From contig NW_020653945.1 of assembly GCF_003589595.1 (NCBI RefSeq), positions 9,289,756 to 9,353,755 on the forward strand: a DNA stretch of 64,000 nt, given 5' to 3'. Source of the DNA: Hyposmocoma kahamanoa (taxonomy: Eukaryota > Arthropoda > Insecta > Lepidoptera > Cosmopterigidae). Below are positions 22,104 to 33,032 of the stretch, piece after piece. Position 1 is the first letter of the stretch. Every line of letters starts with the position of its first letter. The position numbers and the translations under genes were made by a program. The notes beneath the pieces are model-generated. The model was given only the letters and a program-made list of their open reading frames with translations, made no database searches and had not been told where the DNA came from.

Positions 22104-22470
22104 TTTGTTTTTTGTATAGTGAGAGGATAGAGAGATACGTTGAATTGAAATTAAATTTAGTACACCTTTGCTCGAATTGACGTCATTGTATCGATTGTCG
22201 TATCGTCGCATTAGTGTTAAAACCTTCTTGTACTTTTTTAAATTTCAAAGGAGAGGGAACAGACTAAAAATTTGTAATTGGTACATGAAACGTGAGGTTG
22301 TGAAGTTTATCAGTAGAAGTCTCGGTGATTACTTATTGTAGACATGTGAGGATTTTACAGGTAATTCTTTCTTCACATTTAAGCTGAAAAAATGGATTTT
22401 GAAAAACTGTGAAGTAATGACTGACACTCTGCACTTGGACGTCAACAAATTCAAAGCAAGGTTGAAATAT

Positions 22471-22638
22471 ATCGAGTTCTTAGGTTTTCGCGATTGTTAC
22501 ACATAGGAAATGAACTGTGAATGAACACGGTTGGCTGTGTCAACCGTGACCATGGGACCTGTAAAGGGCCCGAAACGTCGGTTTGTTTGAAAAAACAAAT
22601 ATACGCGATTTAAATTCGGAAAAATAGTTTCATTTCCT
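22471..22638. mobile_element. Foldback element FB2 with 13-bp target duplication
   Basis: Starts ATCGAGTTCTTAGGTTTTCG and ends ATAGTTTCATTTCCT. AAGGTTGAAATAT flanks it at 22,458-22,470 and 22,639-22,651. The internal block GTCAACCGTGACCATGGGAC then CTGTAAAGGGCCCGAAACGT is the family hallmark. Confidence 0.8.
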
Positions 22639-22651
22639 AAGGTTGAAATAT

Positions 22652-23298
22652 TTTGATGAAACAGAAAAATAAGAAAAAACTTGAAGAATATTTTATTATA
22701 TATAACCTATTTACCTAGAAGTTATTTTTTATTTTCTTTACAAGGTTTTACTCAAACAAAACAAATTTCCACTGAGAGGAGTATTGAAAGTGTTTGTAAT
22801 TATTTTTCATTTATTCATACATTCATTATTTTGTAACAGTTCAAACTTTAAGCCATGTCCAAGTCATGTGATTTGGAAAAAGAGTTATGCACCCTACAGA
22901 GCCTTGGCAGAAGAGCACGATTACCAAGGTTACTTTTAAAACATGGTACGGCGACAAGCATATAAGCGCTCTTATCGGGCAATGTTTTTTAAGAAGTGGC
23001 CAGAAAAATATTATTAGTTGTACCGTTCATTTAAACGGATACTGACACATTAACAATTAGAACAAAAAACAAATATATTGAAATGATCAGATACAGTTAT
23101 GAAATACCAACCCGAATCTAAGCTGTCGGAAGTCATTTCGGCGATAGCATGGTTCATCGTGATTGATTGCTCACGACTACTTGATCGATTTTCGTACTCG
23201 ATCCCGTCCACTAGATTGTCTCAAGCCGATAAATATATTAAGCATTGTTATTGTAATCGATAGTTCTACTTTAATTTTCACTAGACTATGTGTGTTTG
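22652..23298. other. No gene confirmed; one coding-like island
   Basis: 22,847-22,936 reads FKPCPSHVIWKKSYAPYRAL then AEEHDYQGYF and a stop. It looks more protein-like than its surroundings but has no recognised family. The rest is AT-rich. Confidence 0.3.
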
Positions 23299-23520
23299 AC
23301 GACCTCCGTGGTCGAGTGGCTTGCATACCGGTTTTCGTGATGTCGCCATCTCTGAGGACCCAGGTTTGATCCCCGACCGGGTCAATGCAGAAAAAAAAAC
23401 TTACTTTTCTACATTGTCACTGATCTGGGTATTTGTGGTACCGTCGTTGTGTCCGATTTCCATAACACAAGTACTTTAGTTACATACTTTGGGATCAGAG
23501 CAACGTATGTGATGTTGTTT
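23299..23520 (+). mobile_element. tRNA-derived SINE (CGACCTCYGTGG family)
   Basis: Head GACGACCTCCGTGGTCGAGT, A-box-like GTGGTCGAGTGGCTTGC, B-box GGTTTGATCCCCGACCGG, body CTGGGTATTTGTGGTACCGT, and tail TTTGGGATCAGAGCAACGTA. Confidence 0.75.
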
Positions 23521-23569
23521 AATTAATATACATGTTTAGTCTAAACATATTGCTGCATGTTACAAAAAG

Positions 23570-23650
23570 TTTTGAAACAAATCATAAATTTTTGAGTTGC
23601 ATGTTGATTTTGAAACAAATTATAAATTTTTGAGTTGCATGTTGATTTAG
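23570..23650. repeat. Two-copy tandem repeat, ~40-bp unit
   Basis: The unit TTTTGAAACAAAT(C/T)ATAAAT... followed by TTTTTGAGTTGCATGTTGAT occurs twice head to tail, directly before the LINE tail at 23,655. Confidence 0.7.
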
Positions 23651-23654
23651 CGAA

Positions 23655-23870
23655 CACACATTTATAATCCTCCTTTCTGATGCGTACGGAAAAGGAATGG
23701 AATGCTCTACCAGCATCTGTATATCCCGAAAAGTACAATTTGGGGCTATTCAAGCCTTGAGTGAATAGGCATTTTTTAGGCAAACGCGTCGCATCGTCGG
23801 TCACGTTGTCGCTTAGCAACAGGTGAGATTGTCGCCAAGCGTGTGTCTATTATATATATAAAATCTACCT
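23655..23870 (+). pseudogene. LINE 3'-end fragment (C-terminus of ORF2)
   Basis: Plus-strand translation gives EKEWNALPASVYPEKYNLGL then F-K, a stop and VNRHFLGKR. This is a conserved end of insect jockey/CR1-type LINE ORF2 (RxWNxLPxxVFPxxYNLxxFK). Related tails occur at 47,985 and 53,690. It is preceded by a two-copy tandem repeat. Confidence 0.55.
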
Positions 23871-24240
23871 AATGTAAACTAAACTGTTAGGTCATTTTCA
23901 AGTTGTTTTTAAAGTCTTTCTAGAACCACAAATTATATTAAATCGATACGTAAGAAATAGTAGAAACTACCATGATTAACTTATCTGACCTAGGTACTTT
24001 TATGTTTATGTAATAAGCAAAAAGTAATTTTACGCGTAAATGTAAGTTTGCAAATAATATTAAACAGCTTAGCCAAGTTGTGCTTACTTTTTTATCTTAA
24101 TGCTGTACAATATTCTAGACGTTAACAATGTGCGTGGTGTTTGTTTGCGATAGGTTTTTATAGAGTGTAATACTACCTACACTTAGCAGGTCAAACGCTC
24201 AAGACAAATGTAATACCTCAATAAAAGGAAAATGCACTTA

Positions 24241-24384
24241 TTTTTATCGAGTTCTTGGGCTTTCGCTATTGCTTACACATTGGAAATGGAACTATTTTTT
24301 CGGACGTCGGTATATATGTTTTTTAAACAACGTCGTTTCGGTCCCCTTATACGCGATTTAGTGCCGAAAAATAGTTTCACTACC
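24241..24384. mobile_element. Foldback element FB2 (diverged) with ~10-bp target duplication
   Basis: TTTTTATCGAGTTCTTGGGC start and CCGAAAAATAGTTTCACTAC end. The flanks AATGCACTTA (24,231-24,240) and AATGCATTTA (24,385-24,394) differ at one base. Confidence 0.65.
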
Positions 24385-24394
24385 AATGCATTTA

Positions 24395-24801
24395 CGTCAT
24401 TCATAATATTAAACTACAAAACGTACCTTTAAGAACACGTCTCTGCAAAGGCAATCTGAAATCGTGATTCACACCACGTATCTTGTTTCCTGTCAATAAA
24501 GTCGTCGACTGGTCTATTGCTATTGTCACGTGTATTTATCTTTAGCCTTGCCATGCTTATAGCTATGGTCCAAAGTTAGTGCTAGGTACAAAAGAATTTT
24601 GGGGCATTCTTTCATTGTTTAGGGTAACGTACCGACTGAAGATATTTATAAGGCCGCAAAACACAGAAATATTTATTTTGGCTTTCCATACTTTTCAAAT
24701 ATAAAGCAACAATTGAATTGAAAGAAAATACCAATACAAACAATAGCAAAGAACAATACATACGCAGATAAACAACAACAGTCCTACGACTAAAGCGTGA
24801 T
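24395..24801. other. No feature recognised
   Basis: Nothing supported. Confidence 0.4.
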
Positions 24802-24995
24802 ACACAATGACAACGGGTGCGGGTCGTACGCGTGTCGGGTCGGAAGCACAGCGGGTGTAAATCCGTGTATTTATTTGGACGACAACACACTGGCCTCGCG
24901 CACGCTCGTGAGACACGTCCACATAAATACACGGAATTACACTTGCAGTGCTCTCGACCCAAAACGCACGTGACGCGCACCCGTTGTCTGTGTGT
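24802..24995. mobile_element. GC-rich foldback MITE with ~80-bp arms
   Basis: Left ACACAATGACAACGGGTGCG ... GTGTAAATCCGTGTATTTAT and right ATAAATACACGGAATTACAC ... GCGCACCCGTTGTCTGTGTG are inverted. The 144- and 101-residue minus-strand frames and the 69-residue plus-strand frame across it are artefacts of this palindrome. Confidence 0.75.
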
Positions 24996-25084
24996 TTCAT
25001 GCTTAAGTTTTATCGGTATAATGTAGATAAGGAAAAATATTAACAACTATTTTCCTCATCAGACACCGATTATTGACATAACGA

Positions 25085-25215
25085 TGGAATGAACACAAAT
25101 AAAGATTTCTGCGATCCGGCTGGACTCAATCCTGCAATTTTTCGCCAAACGGGGTTATCACTCTCTTAAATGAGTTATACAACAAACTACTTTAGTATTT
25201 TCACTAAAAATATAA
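25085..25215. repeat. Decayed tRNA-SINE fragment
   Basis: AACACAAATAAAGATTTCTG, GATCCGGCTGGACTCAATCC and ACAACAAACTACTTTAGTAT resemble SINE arm, head and tail in order. Confidence 0.35.
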
Positions 25216-25238
25216 TGGAAAAAATATCATAATATTCA

Positions 25239-25354
25239 TATCCAGTTCTTAGGTTGTCGCGATTGTTTTCGCGAAACTATTTTTCCGGATTTAAATCGCG
25301 TATATTTGTTTTTTCAAACAAACCAACGTTTCGGGTCCTTTGCAGGTCCCATTG
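25239..25354. mobile_element. Foldback element FB2, truncated, 13-bp target duplication
   Basis: TATCCAGTTCTTAGGTTGTC to TTTGCAGGTCCCATTG. ATCATAATATTCA flanks it at 25,226-25,238 and 25,355-25,367. One end matches the family terminus; the other stops mid-element. Confidence 0.8.
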
Positions 25355-25367
25355 ATCATAATATTCA

Positions 25368-26092
25368 ATCAAATCAATATTACTACATAAGATCATTGCT
25401 ACAAATTACTAACTAACAAAATAAAGTAGGTATCTGAAAAGAAGCGCGTTGCCTCACCTAATTACCATTAGATAGTCATATAGCATCGCTTTCTAAACGA
25501 GCATCATATACTAAATTGCATCAGTGCGCCCTCGCCGATTTCCTAACGCCTGTCGTCATCTGACATGATACCTTACTATTACGATCACGACCTTGATAGA
25601 CGTGACCTGCATCAGTGTAGCAAATACGAAGAGAAGATACGTGTTATGTTGTCGTACTGATAAAACTACTATAACAACATCGCATCATGTATTGAGCCGA
25701 TAAGGTACACACTTCTCGTCAATAAGTTGATTCAATCTTCGTTTAATTTTGTTAAATGCCTTGATAATCTAAGTGAAACTCGGCAAACAAAACCATATCC
25801 TAATTTTGGTGTCGCTGAACTTGGCTAAAACTATGGTTTAAGTAAAACACTTTCCCTCGTGAAGGTCATTTGAACTTTAAATATTATGTAATATAGAACA
25901 CAGTCGCAGGCGACTGCTAACTATTATTACGTATGTTACGTGTTGTGTGTTTTGATCATTGTTGCGTAGAAACCACGCGTCGTAGTGCCATTTTGGTGAC
26001 ACTATTTTGGTGGCACTTGATTTGTATGTAGACGAAGTTGTTAGATCCAAACTAAATATAACTTAAAGTGAAATGTAATGAAAATGAGTGAA
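25368..26092. other. No gene seen
   Basis: Nothing supported. Confidence 0.4.
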
Positions 26093-26350
26093 GAAATAGA
26101 TTTCTCACAGATGGCGCTACGGCAAAAAAGTCGTTACAACCAAAAACAAAAATCTGCCAAAAGCACATAAAAAAATTCATAAGGTCTTCTAGTTCGTTCC
26201 ATAGCTTAGCATAGCGTCTGACACGGTTTGCTGGAAGACGTTGGTTCGAATCCAGGCAGAACGAAGAACTTTTTTCTTAGTGTTCGATCTTTGTATTAAT
26301 AATTATAACAAACTTGTGGAATAATTTCACAAAAATAATTAAATATGACG
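26093..26350 (+). mobile_element. tRNA-derived SINE, uninterrupted copy
   Basis: TAGATTTCTCACAGATGGCG leader, GTCGTTACAACCAAAAAC, A-box-like CATAGCTTAGCATAGCGTCT, ACACGGTTTGCTGGAAGACG, B-box TGGTTCGAATCCAGGC, TTCGATCTTTGTATTAATAA tail. This copy is the best empty-site reference for the Transib insertion. Confidence 0.8.
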
Positions 26351-26404
26351 TGACGTTAAATAAAAATTTAAAAATTGTAATTATAACGTAATCTAATTAT
26401 ATTA

Positions 26405-26600
26405 AATACAAAAGTCACTGTCTGTTACGTTTTAACGCCTAAATCACTGAACCAATTTTGATGAATTTTGATATAGAGATAGATGGGACATAGGAGAAGG
26501 ACATAGACTACTTTTTGTCATAAAAATAAATCTTAAAGGAGGTAAAATAGAGGATGGAAGTTTGTATGGAGAACTAATGAAAACTATGAAAATTATTATA
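26405..26600 (+). repeat. Dispersed repeat (AACCAATTTTGATGAATTTTG type)
   Basis: Contains CACTGAACCAATTTTGATGA and GACATAGACTACTTTTTGTC, motifs I recall from widespread insect repeat tails. Single copy in this window. Confidence 0.35.
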
Positions 26601-28700
26601 GTACAGTAGGCTACTCGAAGTAATAATTCTACGCAGAAGAAGTCACGGGTACTAGCTAGTAGAGAATAAGTGCTTTATACAGGTCATTAAAGTTTTCCAT
26701 TAATAACAACTACTTATACAAACATGTTGATTTCAAGGTAGGAGAAATAAAATAAAATAAAACAGTAGTTCCAAACTACATTGACGTCAACGTTTACATA
26801 CATGTTTTTTATTACTTGCGAGTAAATATAAAGTGACAAGCATTATGTTGCATTGAATATAACTTTCGTTTTGTCCAAATTAATCCTGAAACTTACTCGC
26901 TGAGAACTAACAATATTTTATTTAAAGAAGATTCTTAAACTGCCTCGTCTGTGCTGATAATGTTGTAATGTAACCGATGTTACAAGCGATCAGTCTGATG
27001 CATCTCTCTTGCAAAACAACACTTATGAAATCCGTATGAAAAGTTTAATAATGTCGTTTTACACTTAGCAATGATTTTCCCAGTCACGGGTAAATTTGTT
27101 GCACGGCACGATCGGTACGGCCATGTTTATTTATGGATTCTATTTATAGGTGAAATTACCCTTTATTGCACTACATCCTCCGCGTTAATAACGGTGGCAT
27201 CCTCGCGAGAATACTCAGGTTTCCTAGTGCTCAGATTACTGTACGTCCTGTGGTATACGTACATTCCAATATATAATTCACTATGGTGCTTGATTTGTTT
27301 GAAAGAACAATTTTTACGATCTTCTGTTTGATTTGATATACTAAACTTTTTCGAGTATATATCCAGAAATAGAGAAGAAATGCCATATAATTTGTTTGAA
27401 AACTATTTTGCCAAATCATTACGGTGATAATTGGCCTCGTGCTCCGATTGGCCAGCCCGAATTTGAAACAATTGACGGGTGTCGTCAATTGTTTCACTTC
27501 AAATCGACCAGTTTAACGGACGGTTAATGGACGAAAATTTAAAAATTACATGTATGATATTATTTACCGATGAAATGTGATTCCGTTTGTTTTGTAATTA
27601 GATGTTTTGCCGTTTTTCCCACACCACCGAACGGATATAATTATATTTTGTATCTGCAATCTGTTTTTATTGTAATAAAGGTATTACAACAAATACAGAT
27701 TATTTTTGGAATATACGGAGACGTCCTTACAGGTCAGTTGTTGGCGCTGTACTATTTCAGCTTTCTAATTTGTGATTTCAGCTCAAACAAAAGTCGATAT
27801 TTAAAAGTGATATAAGGCCTATTTCCCTGATGAGTTGCCAAGGATGGATGGCCCATATTTTGTCTCTATTTCTGGTTATATACTCGATCATTGAACTAAT
27901 GATAAGCATTATGTTGATAACAAATCCTTTGACAATACAATACAAGCGTCAAAGGAATGAAATAACATTAGGTATCTACCTCTTTCAAACTGACCATCAA
28001 AACCTGAGAATACTCAAATGTATACGGTGAATATTCTACTGTTGCATCAACATTCCACGTTTTATTTGCTGCCACTCCTTCTCACTATTTTCACAAGCCG
28101 TTCACGGGTATGACGACTTTGGCCGAGAACTTAACAAATTTCTCGGGAAACTGAATGGGCAATGAATAGCTAAATTCACTAGCTTAATGTATCAAGTTTG
28201 CAAAAATTATGAGCTATTGTACTTGCGTTTTGCGACAATGTGTTAACTTACTTTATGCTGTATTGCCGGAAGAAAGAAAAATCTCTCAACTTTAAACGCG
28301 AACATGGACGTTTGCCGACGCACCGACGTGCTAAACACAATGTTTGTTCACATTTTAGTTGCATTATGACGTGGAAAGTTCTATAGTTAGATGTGTTTAA
28401 AGGCTGTTGAAGTTTTGTAAGATTCTGACCAGCATTGCAAGTGCTCTACACGTTCGTGATACATTTGTTAATGTCTAACCAATTTCCTTTCAAGTCTTTG
28501 TTTATTCATATCTTTATAACACATAGTCAATTGTATTTATTAGGTGTGTTTTTTGATTGGCGATAAAAATACCCCAACACAGTAATAAATTAAAAAGCAA
28601 GTCCAATTACATCAACCGCTACTTGAAACAATGATATGACATTTAAAATAATTTTGAAAGATTATTATTTCACAAATTGTTATTAAATAGTTAATCATTT
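26601..28700. other. 2.1 kb with no gene supported
   Basis: Several short open frames (27,071-27,331; 27,570-27,815; 27,830-28,030) are hydrophobic AT-rich translations without domain or splice support. No repeat family recognised. Confidence 0.4.
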
Positions 28701-28950
28701 TAGTAGCAGTAGAGCTCATTGTAAAAGAGTTCGTCCAGGGAAGTACTGCCACCTTACCTATTATTATTAAACAGTAAATTGAGTATTACTGCGTTCTGAT
28801 TTTGAAGGGTGTTGGAGAAACAACAGGCGCATGGGACTTGTCAAGTCATATCTCAGCGTGAAGGTCGCTGTGGCAGTGCTCCTCAGATCTTTGTGATTTA
28901 AAGCTCTGAGTGACACTGAAACTTTTGTGGGTAGGCCTGTCGCTCATCCC
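28701..28950 (+). repeat. R1 repeat
   Basis: TAGTAGCAGTAGAGCTCATT to GGCCTGTCGCTCATCC; the 3' tail is lost. Confidence 0.7.
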
Positions 28951-29034
28951 GATTAGTCCCGATTTTATTTAAGAATTTTTAACCACACTAAGTGTCAATT
29001 TGTAACTTTTTGTTCAAACGAGACTCGTTTGAAT

Positions 29035-29201
29035 CCTGGCCCTGTACTCCGTCTGACATCCGTCCAAAATAGATACTGTCAAATAAGAAATACCCGTCCA
29101 AAAGACGCATGATGCGAATGAAGCTTTATACTTAACATGGTCTTTTAATTGGGTTTAATATAACTTATGTCACAGTAATTGTTACTGACGGATGTCGAAC
29201 T
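29035..29201. mobile_element. MITE of the GACATCCGTCCG family, decayed
   Basis: CCGTCTGACATCCGTCC, CGCATGATGCGAATGAAGCT and TTACTGACGGATGTCGAAC keep the order seen at 30,270-30,468. Confidence 0.6.
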
Positions 29202-29654
29202 ATATCCATGCAGTTTTGCAGGATATAGCTAACAAAATTGTACCCCTTTTTTATTCTAAAATAAAAAAAAATTATATTACCGGCCGAGTTGCTCCAATAA
29301 TGTGCGCACTTACACCTTGCGATTGAATCTAATAACTATAATAGTTGCTATTACAGTCAACGTTATGGTTGAGTAGACCAGTCAAGGACACTAACAAGTT
29401 CCCTACGCCGCTTTAGCGTGTAAACAATGTGTCCTCTTTTTTTACAATTATCTTAATGGTGACGTGACACCCTTGTTACGCTGGCAGTTTAAACAGTCAT
29501 GTTTAAATGGTATTTTTTCCACCAATCACTCATCAGTATGTTTGCGTCTTTACTTTGTACGTGCCAATGTAAATACGCAAGTGGTTGTGCGTGTACACAT
29601 TCCATAACCCGTAATTCCATCGCGTACACAATTTTGAAACGTGTGTTTTAATTC
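29202..29654. other. No feature recognised
   Basis: Nothing supported. Confidence 0.4.
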
Positions 29655-29995
29655 ACCGATAATACTTTGTTATAATTATTAATAAAGGTCGAGAACTTAC
29701 AAAAACCCTTGGAAGAACACTTAGAAAAAATTCCTTCCTTCCGAACCGAAGTCTCCTAGCAAACCGTGCTATGCCAACTAAGCCACGGAACGAACCAGCG
29801 GACTTCACGAATTTTTCTATGTGCTTGTTGTCGTATTTGGTTTTTCAATGACTTCTTTTAGCTGTAGCGCCATCTATGAGAAATCTATGAAAGTTTTCGT
29901 TTCGTCACCCAGTTAGATACCTTTGCAGCTACTAGCCCTGGCTAGAGATGTCGCTATTCAGTGTATTTAAATTGTATTTTGTGGAGTAATTTCAC
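29655..29995 (-). mobile_element. tRNA-derived SINE, minus strand
   Basis: Reverse order of the 26,093 copy: tail TTATAATTATTAATAAAGGT, CCTAGCAAACCGTGCTATGC, AACTAAGCCACGGAACGAAC, CTGTAGCGCCATCTATGAGA, then AGCCCTGGCTAGAGATGTCG at its 5' end. Confidence 0.75.
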
Positions 29996-30269
29996 ATAAA
30001 AAATAAATGAAAATCAATTCAATTAAAATTTAAATTGACCGATAATAATTCTGTAAATAAAGTCTAGTACTTTGCATTCATCAAGTCATAACTTACGTCT
30101 TATTGCATGATTTTTGTTTGAATCTCTGAATAGTTTTGTTTTAATAATGCTTGTTTATTCTGTACACGTTCATCATTATTATATACTTTTTATAATTTTT
30201 GACATATTTACTTTCGTGTTCTTAGGTTTTCGCGATTATCCATTTGCACATTACGTCCGATGCGTATCA

Positions 30270-30468
30270 GGGGGTCTGCTCTCGATCTCCGTCCGACATC
30301 CGTCCGAAACAATTACTGCCAAATAAACAATACTTGACCAAATGAGAAGACGCGTGATGCGATTGAAGCTTCATACTGGATACCTGTCTTTTAATTTTGT
30401 CGAATATTACTTATTTGACAGTAATTGTTTCGGACGTATGTCTGACGGAGATCGAGAGTAGACCCCCC
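30270..30468. mobile_element. MITE with long terminal inverted repeats (GGGGGTCTGCTCTCG)
   Basis: Left GGGGGTCTGCTCTCGATCTC...AAACAATTACTGCCAAATAA and right TTATTTGACAGTAATTGTTT...GAGATCGAGAGTAGACCCCC are inverted over about 57 bp. Related copies: 29,035 and 59,290-59,755. Confidence 0.8.
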
Positions 30469-30678
30469 AGTTCCGAATCCGAGAATTGACGGTCCGAAAC
30501 GTCACAGGGATCATTTTATTATATTTTTATTTCTAGGTGTACAAGCGATATTCGTAATTTCTCAGATTCGAATAGGACTTAGGGCACAAGCGATATCCGA
30601 AGTGAGTCCGAGTTTTCTAGTCTTGTATAGTCTCGGATTAGGAACAAACACGAGCTGGATAAAATGCGCAAACACCTG

Positions 30679-31015
30679 AAACAATTTTTTTCGGATCTTA
30701 ATCGCGTTTATTTGTTTTTCAAGCAATGTAACAATGTACCAAAGTAATGGGCCAAACAACCACACGAATTGCCTGGTATGAAACTAGACAATTCCCCATA
30801 CTATAAGTACTAGAGCAACATAATTCACTCTGGGGCCATTTCCGTAACACCCAGACCAGAACCTATTTAGAAAAGTTAATTTCCCAAATTGGTCCTACCG
30901 GGAATCGAACCCGAGACCTCCGCTTCCAGCGCCCACAATATAAACCGTTAGGTCACCGAGGTCGTCAAACAAACCAACGATTGGGGCTCTTTGCAGTTCC
31001 CATGGTCACGGCTGA
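30679..31015. mobile_element. FB2 foldback fragment split by a SINE
   Basis: TTTTTTCGGATCTTAATCGC then GTTTATTTGTTTTTCAA (30,684-30,720) continues after the SINE as CAAACAAACCAACGATTGGG then CTCTTTGCAGTTCCCATGGT (30,968 on). Confidence 0.65.
30722..30967 (-). mobile_element. tRNA-derived SINE (CGACCTCGGTGACC family), minus strand
   Basis: On the minus strand: head GACGACCTCGGTGACCTAAC, GCGCTGGAAGCGGAGGTCTC, B-box GGGTTCGATTCCCGG, body GGTTCTGGTCTGGGTGTTAC and tail ATACCAGGCAATTCGTGTGG. TCAA(G/A)CAA at the two edges may be its target duplication. Confidence 0.75.
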
Positions 31016-31592
31016 CTGGCATAGTTAAGTCATCAATCAGTTATGTCTAATATTAATCCAAACCACCTTATTTTTCACTATAGTTGCCAATACAAAAGGA
31101 GTAAATTTATTTTGAAAAAAGTTATTTAATTTTCTTTTAATTTTCCAAAGAACATTCCGTTTTACGCTACATACATTTTACAAATGATTTTATTTTAAGA
31201 ATATGCATTTCAATCAAATTAAATTTTATAATGAAAATTAGAACAAATTAAAATTATTGTAATATACCTTGTAAAATTGAAACTAATTAATAGTGGAAAT
31301 TAGGATAAATTAAAATTATTGTAATGCACCTTGCAAAATTGAAACTAATGATTTTTTAAATTATTCTTTGTACTGGTATTAGTTAATTGTTTACACAATT
31401 TTCACAAGTAGTTGTATCTCGGGAAAGTTCTTGTGTATCTAGACTAGTACTGATGATTAAAGTAGACATTTTTTAAACATAACCTTTTTTCATCATCTCA
31501 TTCGGCGCGACCATGGGACTTGTAAACTTTCGTTTCTAATAAACTTTTTTTTATTTAAGGAGGCGATTTTTTTATTGATATAATACATTTAA
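31016..31592. other. AT-rich stretch with a 62-bp tandem duplication
   Basis: 31,233-31,294 and 31,295-31,352 are diverged copies (AAATTAAAATTATTGTAAT, ACCTTG.AAAATTGAAACTAAT). No gene. Confidence 0.5.
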
Positions 31593-31902
31593 TAGTGACG
31601 GGACGAACGACACGGCTATCTATAATAGTTGCAATGGCGGTCAGAGCTTTAAATTGCAACGATCGAGGGGCGCTACCACTGCGCTCGTCACCCTGAGACA
31701 TAAGTTGACGAGTCCCACTCAGAGCTTTGAATCGCAAAGATATTAGGGGCATTGTCACTGCGTCCGTCCATAATTTCACCAGCGCCCTTACCCATCAAAA
31801 CCGGAACACAGTAATGCTCACATTACTGCTTGGCGGCAGAAATAGGTAAGGTGGTAGTACTTCGCTGGACGAACTCTTTCACAAGCAGCTCTACTGCTAC
31901 TA
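31593..31902 (-). repeat. R1 repeat, minus, with internal duplication
   Basis: The block CCCACTCAGAGCTTTGAATC ... GGGGCATTGTCACTGCG repeats the earlier AGAGCTTTAAATTGCAACGA ... GGGGCGCTACCACTGCGC, so about 90 bp are present twice. Confidence 0.7.
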
Positions 31903-31971
31903 AAGATAATTTTCTTAAGAAAATGTCACTCCCAGTCTCCTTAAATATCATCTTTTTTTTTAATACCAAAT

Positions 31972-32043
31972 CCCGTCACTTGACATACTTGAATACGAAC
32001 AAGTCGTGCTCCTGGTGGTAAGAGATACGCCTGTCCATAGCAC
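31972..32043 (-). repeat. R1 3'-end fragment, minus
   Basis: CCCGTCACTTGACATACTTG, GAACAAGTCGTGCTCCTGGT and GGTAAGAGATACGCCTGTCC. Confidence 0.65.
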
Positions 32044-32100
32044 TTCTGGTCTCCTTATCATAACTAACGTAACCAACATTTTTAGAGAAATTCAGTTATT

Positions 32101-32228
32101 GTAGGGCTAGCACGACCGAGCGCGACTTGTGCGAGGGCGACATAAAGCGCGTGATCTCTATGCGAGAACAGGCTTATCTCGCGTTTTATGTCGCTCTCGC
32201 ATGTCCTGCCCTGTTGTGCTTGCCCTAC
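32101..32228. mobile_element. MITE, GTAGGGCTAGCACGAC ends, well preserved
   Basis: Ends GTAGGGCTAGCACGACC and TTGTGCTTGCCCTAC are inverted. GCGAGGGCGACATAAAGCGC and GCGTTTTATGTCGCTCTCGC form further inverted pairs. Two short open frames over it are artefacts. Confidence 0.75.
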
Positions 32229-32234
32229 TGGTAT

Positions 32235-32530
32235 ATTTCTAGTATCAGTGAAATCAGATCTATCCCCTCTAACCAGCTTCCGGCTGGATTTGAATCAACG
32301 TCTCCTAGCAAACCGTGTCAAACGCAATGCCAATCAAACCACTGAACTGACCAACGTTCCTCACTTTTTTTTGGGAAGTCAATTTTGTCTTTGACTTTCC
32401 AACAGAGAATGATTTTTTCATGCGTTTGTTGCAGATCTTTGTTTTGGTTTTTAACTACTGTATTGTAATTAAGTTTTAATGAGTGTCAGTATGTTTCACC
32501 ACCATGATGTTAAATTATTTTTTGTGAAAT
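32235..32530 (-). mobile_element. tRNA-derived SINE, minus strand, diverged
   Basis: CCGGCTGGATTTGAATCAAC, CTCCTAGCAAACCGTGTCAA, CACTGAACTGACCAACG, TTGTTGCAGATCTTTG and TTTCACCACCATGATGTTA appear in family order. Confidence 0.6.
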
Positions 32531-32715
32531 TACTTTACAATTTATTTACAATTAATAATAAATTAATAATTAATCCATTACTTTTTTAATATCTTATTTC
32601 ATTTAAGTTTTATTTTAAGCAAAATTTACGTAATTGACATTTTATAAAATATAAAAAACAAAACTTTTGGTGCTAATATTTCGAAACTTCAGAAGTCGAA
32701 GAGTTCAGAGTTAGT

Positions 32716-32780
32716 CCCACTCAGTACTTTCAACCGCTAACATAAGTTGAAAAGTCCTATGTGCCTGTAATTTCACCAAT
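32716..32780 (-). repeat. R1 fragment, minus
   Basis: GTCCCACTCAGTACTTTCAA, AACATAAGTTGAAAAGTCCT and GTGCCTGTAATTTCACC. Confidence 0.55.
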
Positions 32781-32973
32781 TTATTTATAGTGTAAAAATT
32801 TCATCTATATATAACATAAACGTGGAAGCTATAATGAAAGATACAACTCTTTACTTTATCTAATATTAGATTAGTCATTATTGTAGTTAAAATACCACGT
32901 TATTATTTTTTTGTCCTTTCAAATAAAGGTGGGGTTCCCCATGACGCATACCGCTGTTTCTTTTATAATTCAG

Positions 32974-33032
32974 GCCGAAGTATCAAGGACGTAGTTGACC
33001 GTTACTACACCAAGGCCGGCCAGATGTTTTAT
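32974..33032 (+). CDS. Possible short exon or exon relic (RSIKDVVDRYYTKAGQ)
   Basis: A good acceptor (TTCTTTTATAATTCAG, ending 32,973) is followed by a GC-richer open stretch translating as RSIKDVVDRYYTKAGQMFY. A weak donor TAT|GTAATT follows at 33,033. After the GGCCGGCCAG at about 33,014-33,023 the sequence turns strongly AT-rich. The frame stays open to 33,215, but that part looks non-coding. Product unknown; it could be a decayed exon. Confidence 0.25.

Noticed and set aside
22536..22580. CTGTAAAGGGCCCGAAACGTC in FB2 looks like a hammerhead ribozyme core (CUGANGA...GAAA...GUC).
   Set aside because: The CUGANGA box reads CTGTAAA or CTGCAAA, so the essential G8 and A6 positions are wrong in all copies and the flanking stems are not evident. 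Resemblance only.
24612..25046. 144-residue minus-strand ORF rich in Arg, Cys and Thr.
   Set aside because: It lies across the arms of the foldback at 24,802-24,995. Overlapping frames on both strands arise from the palindrome.
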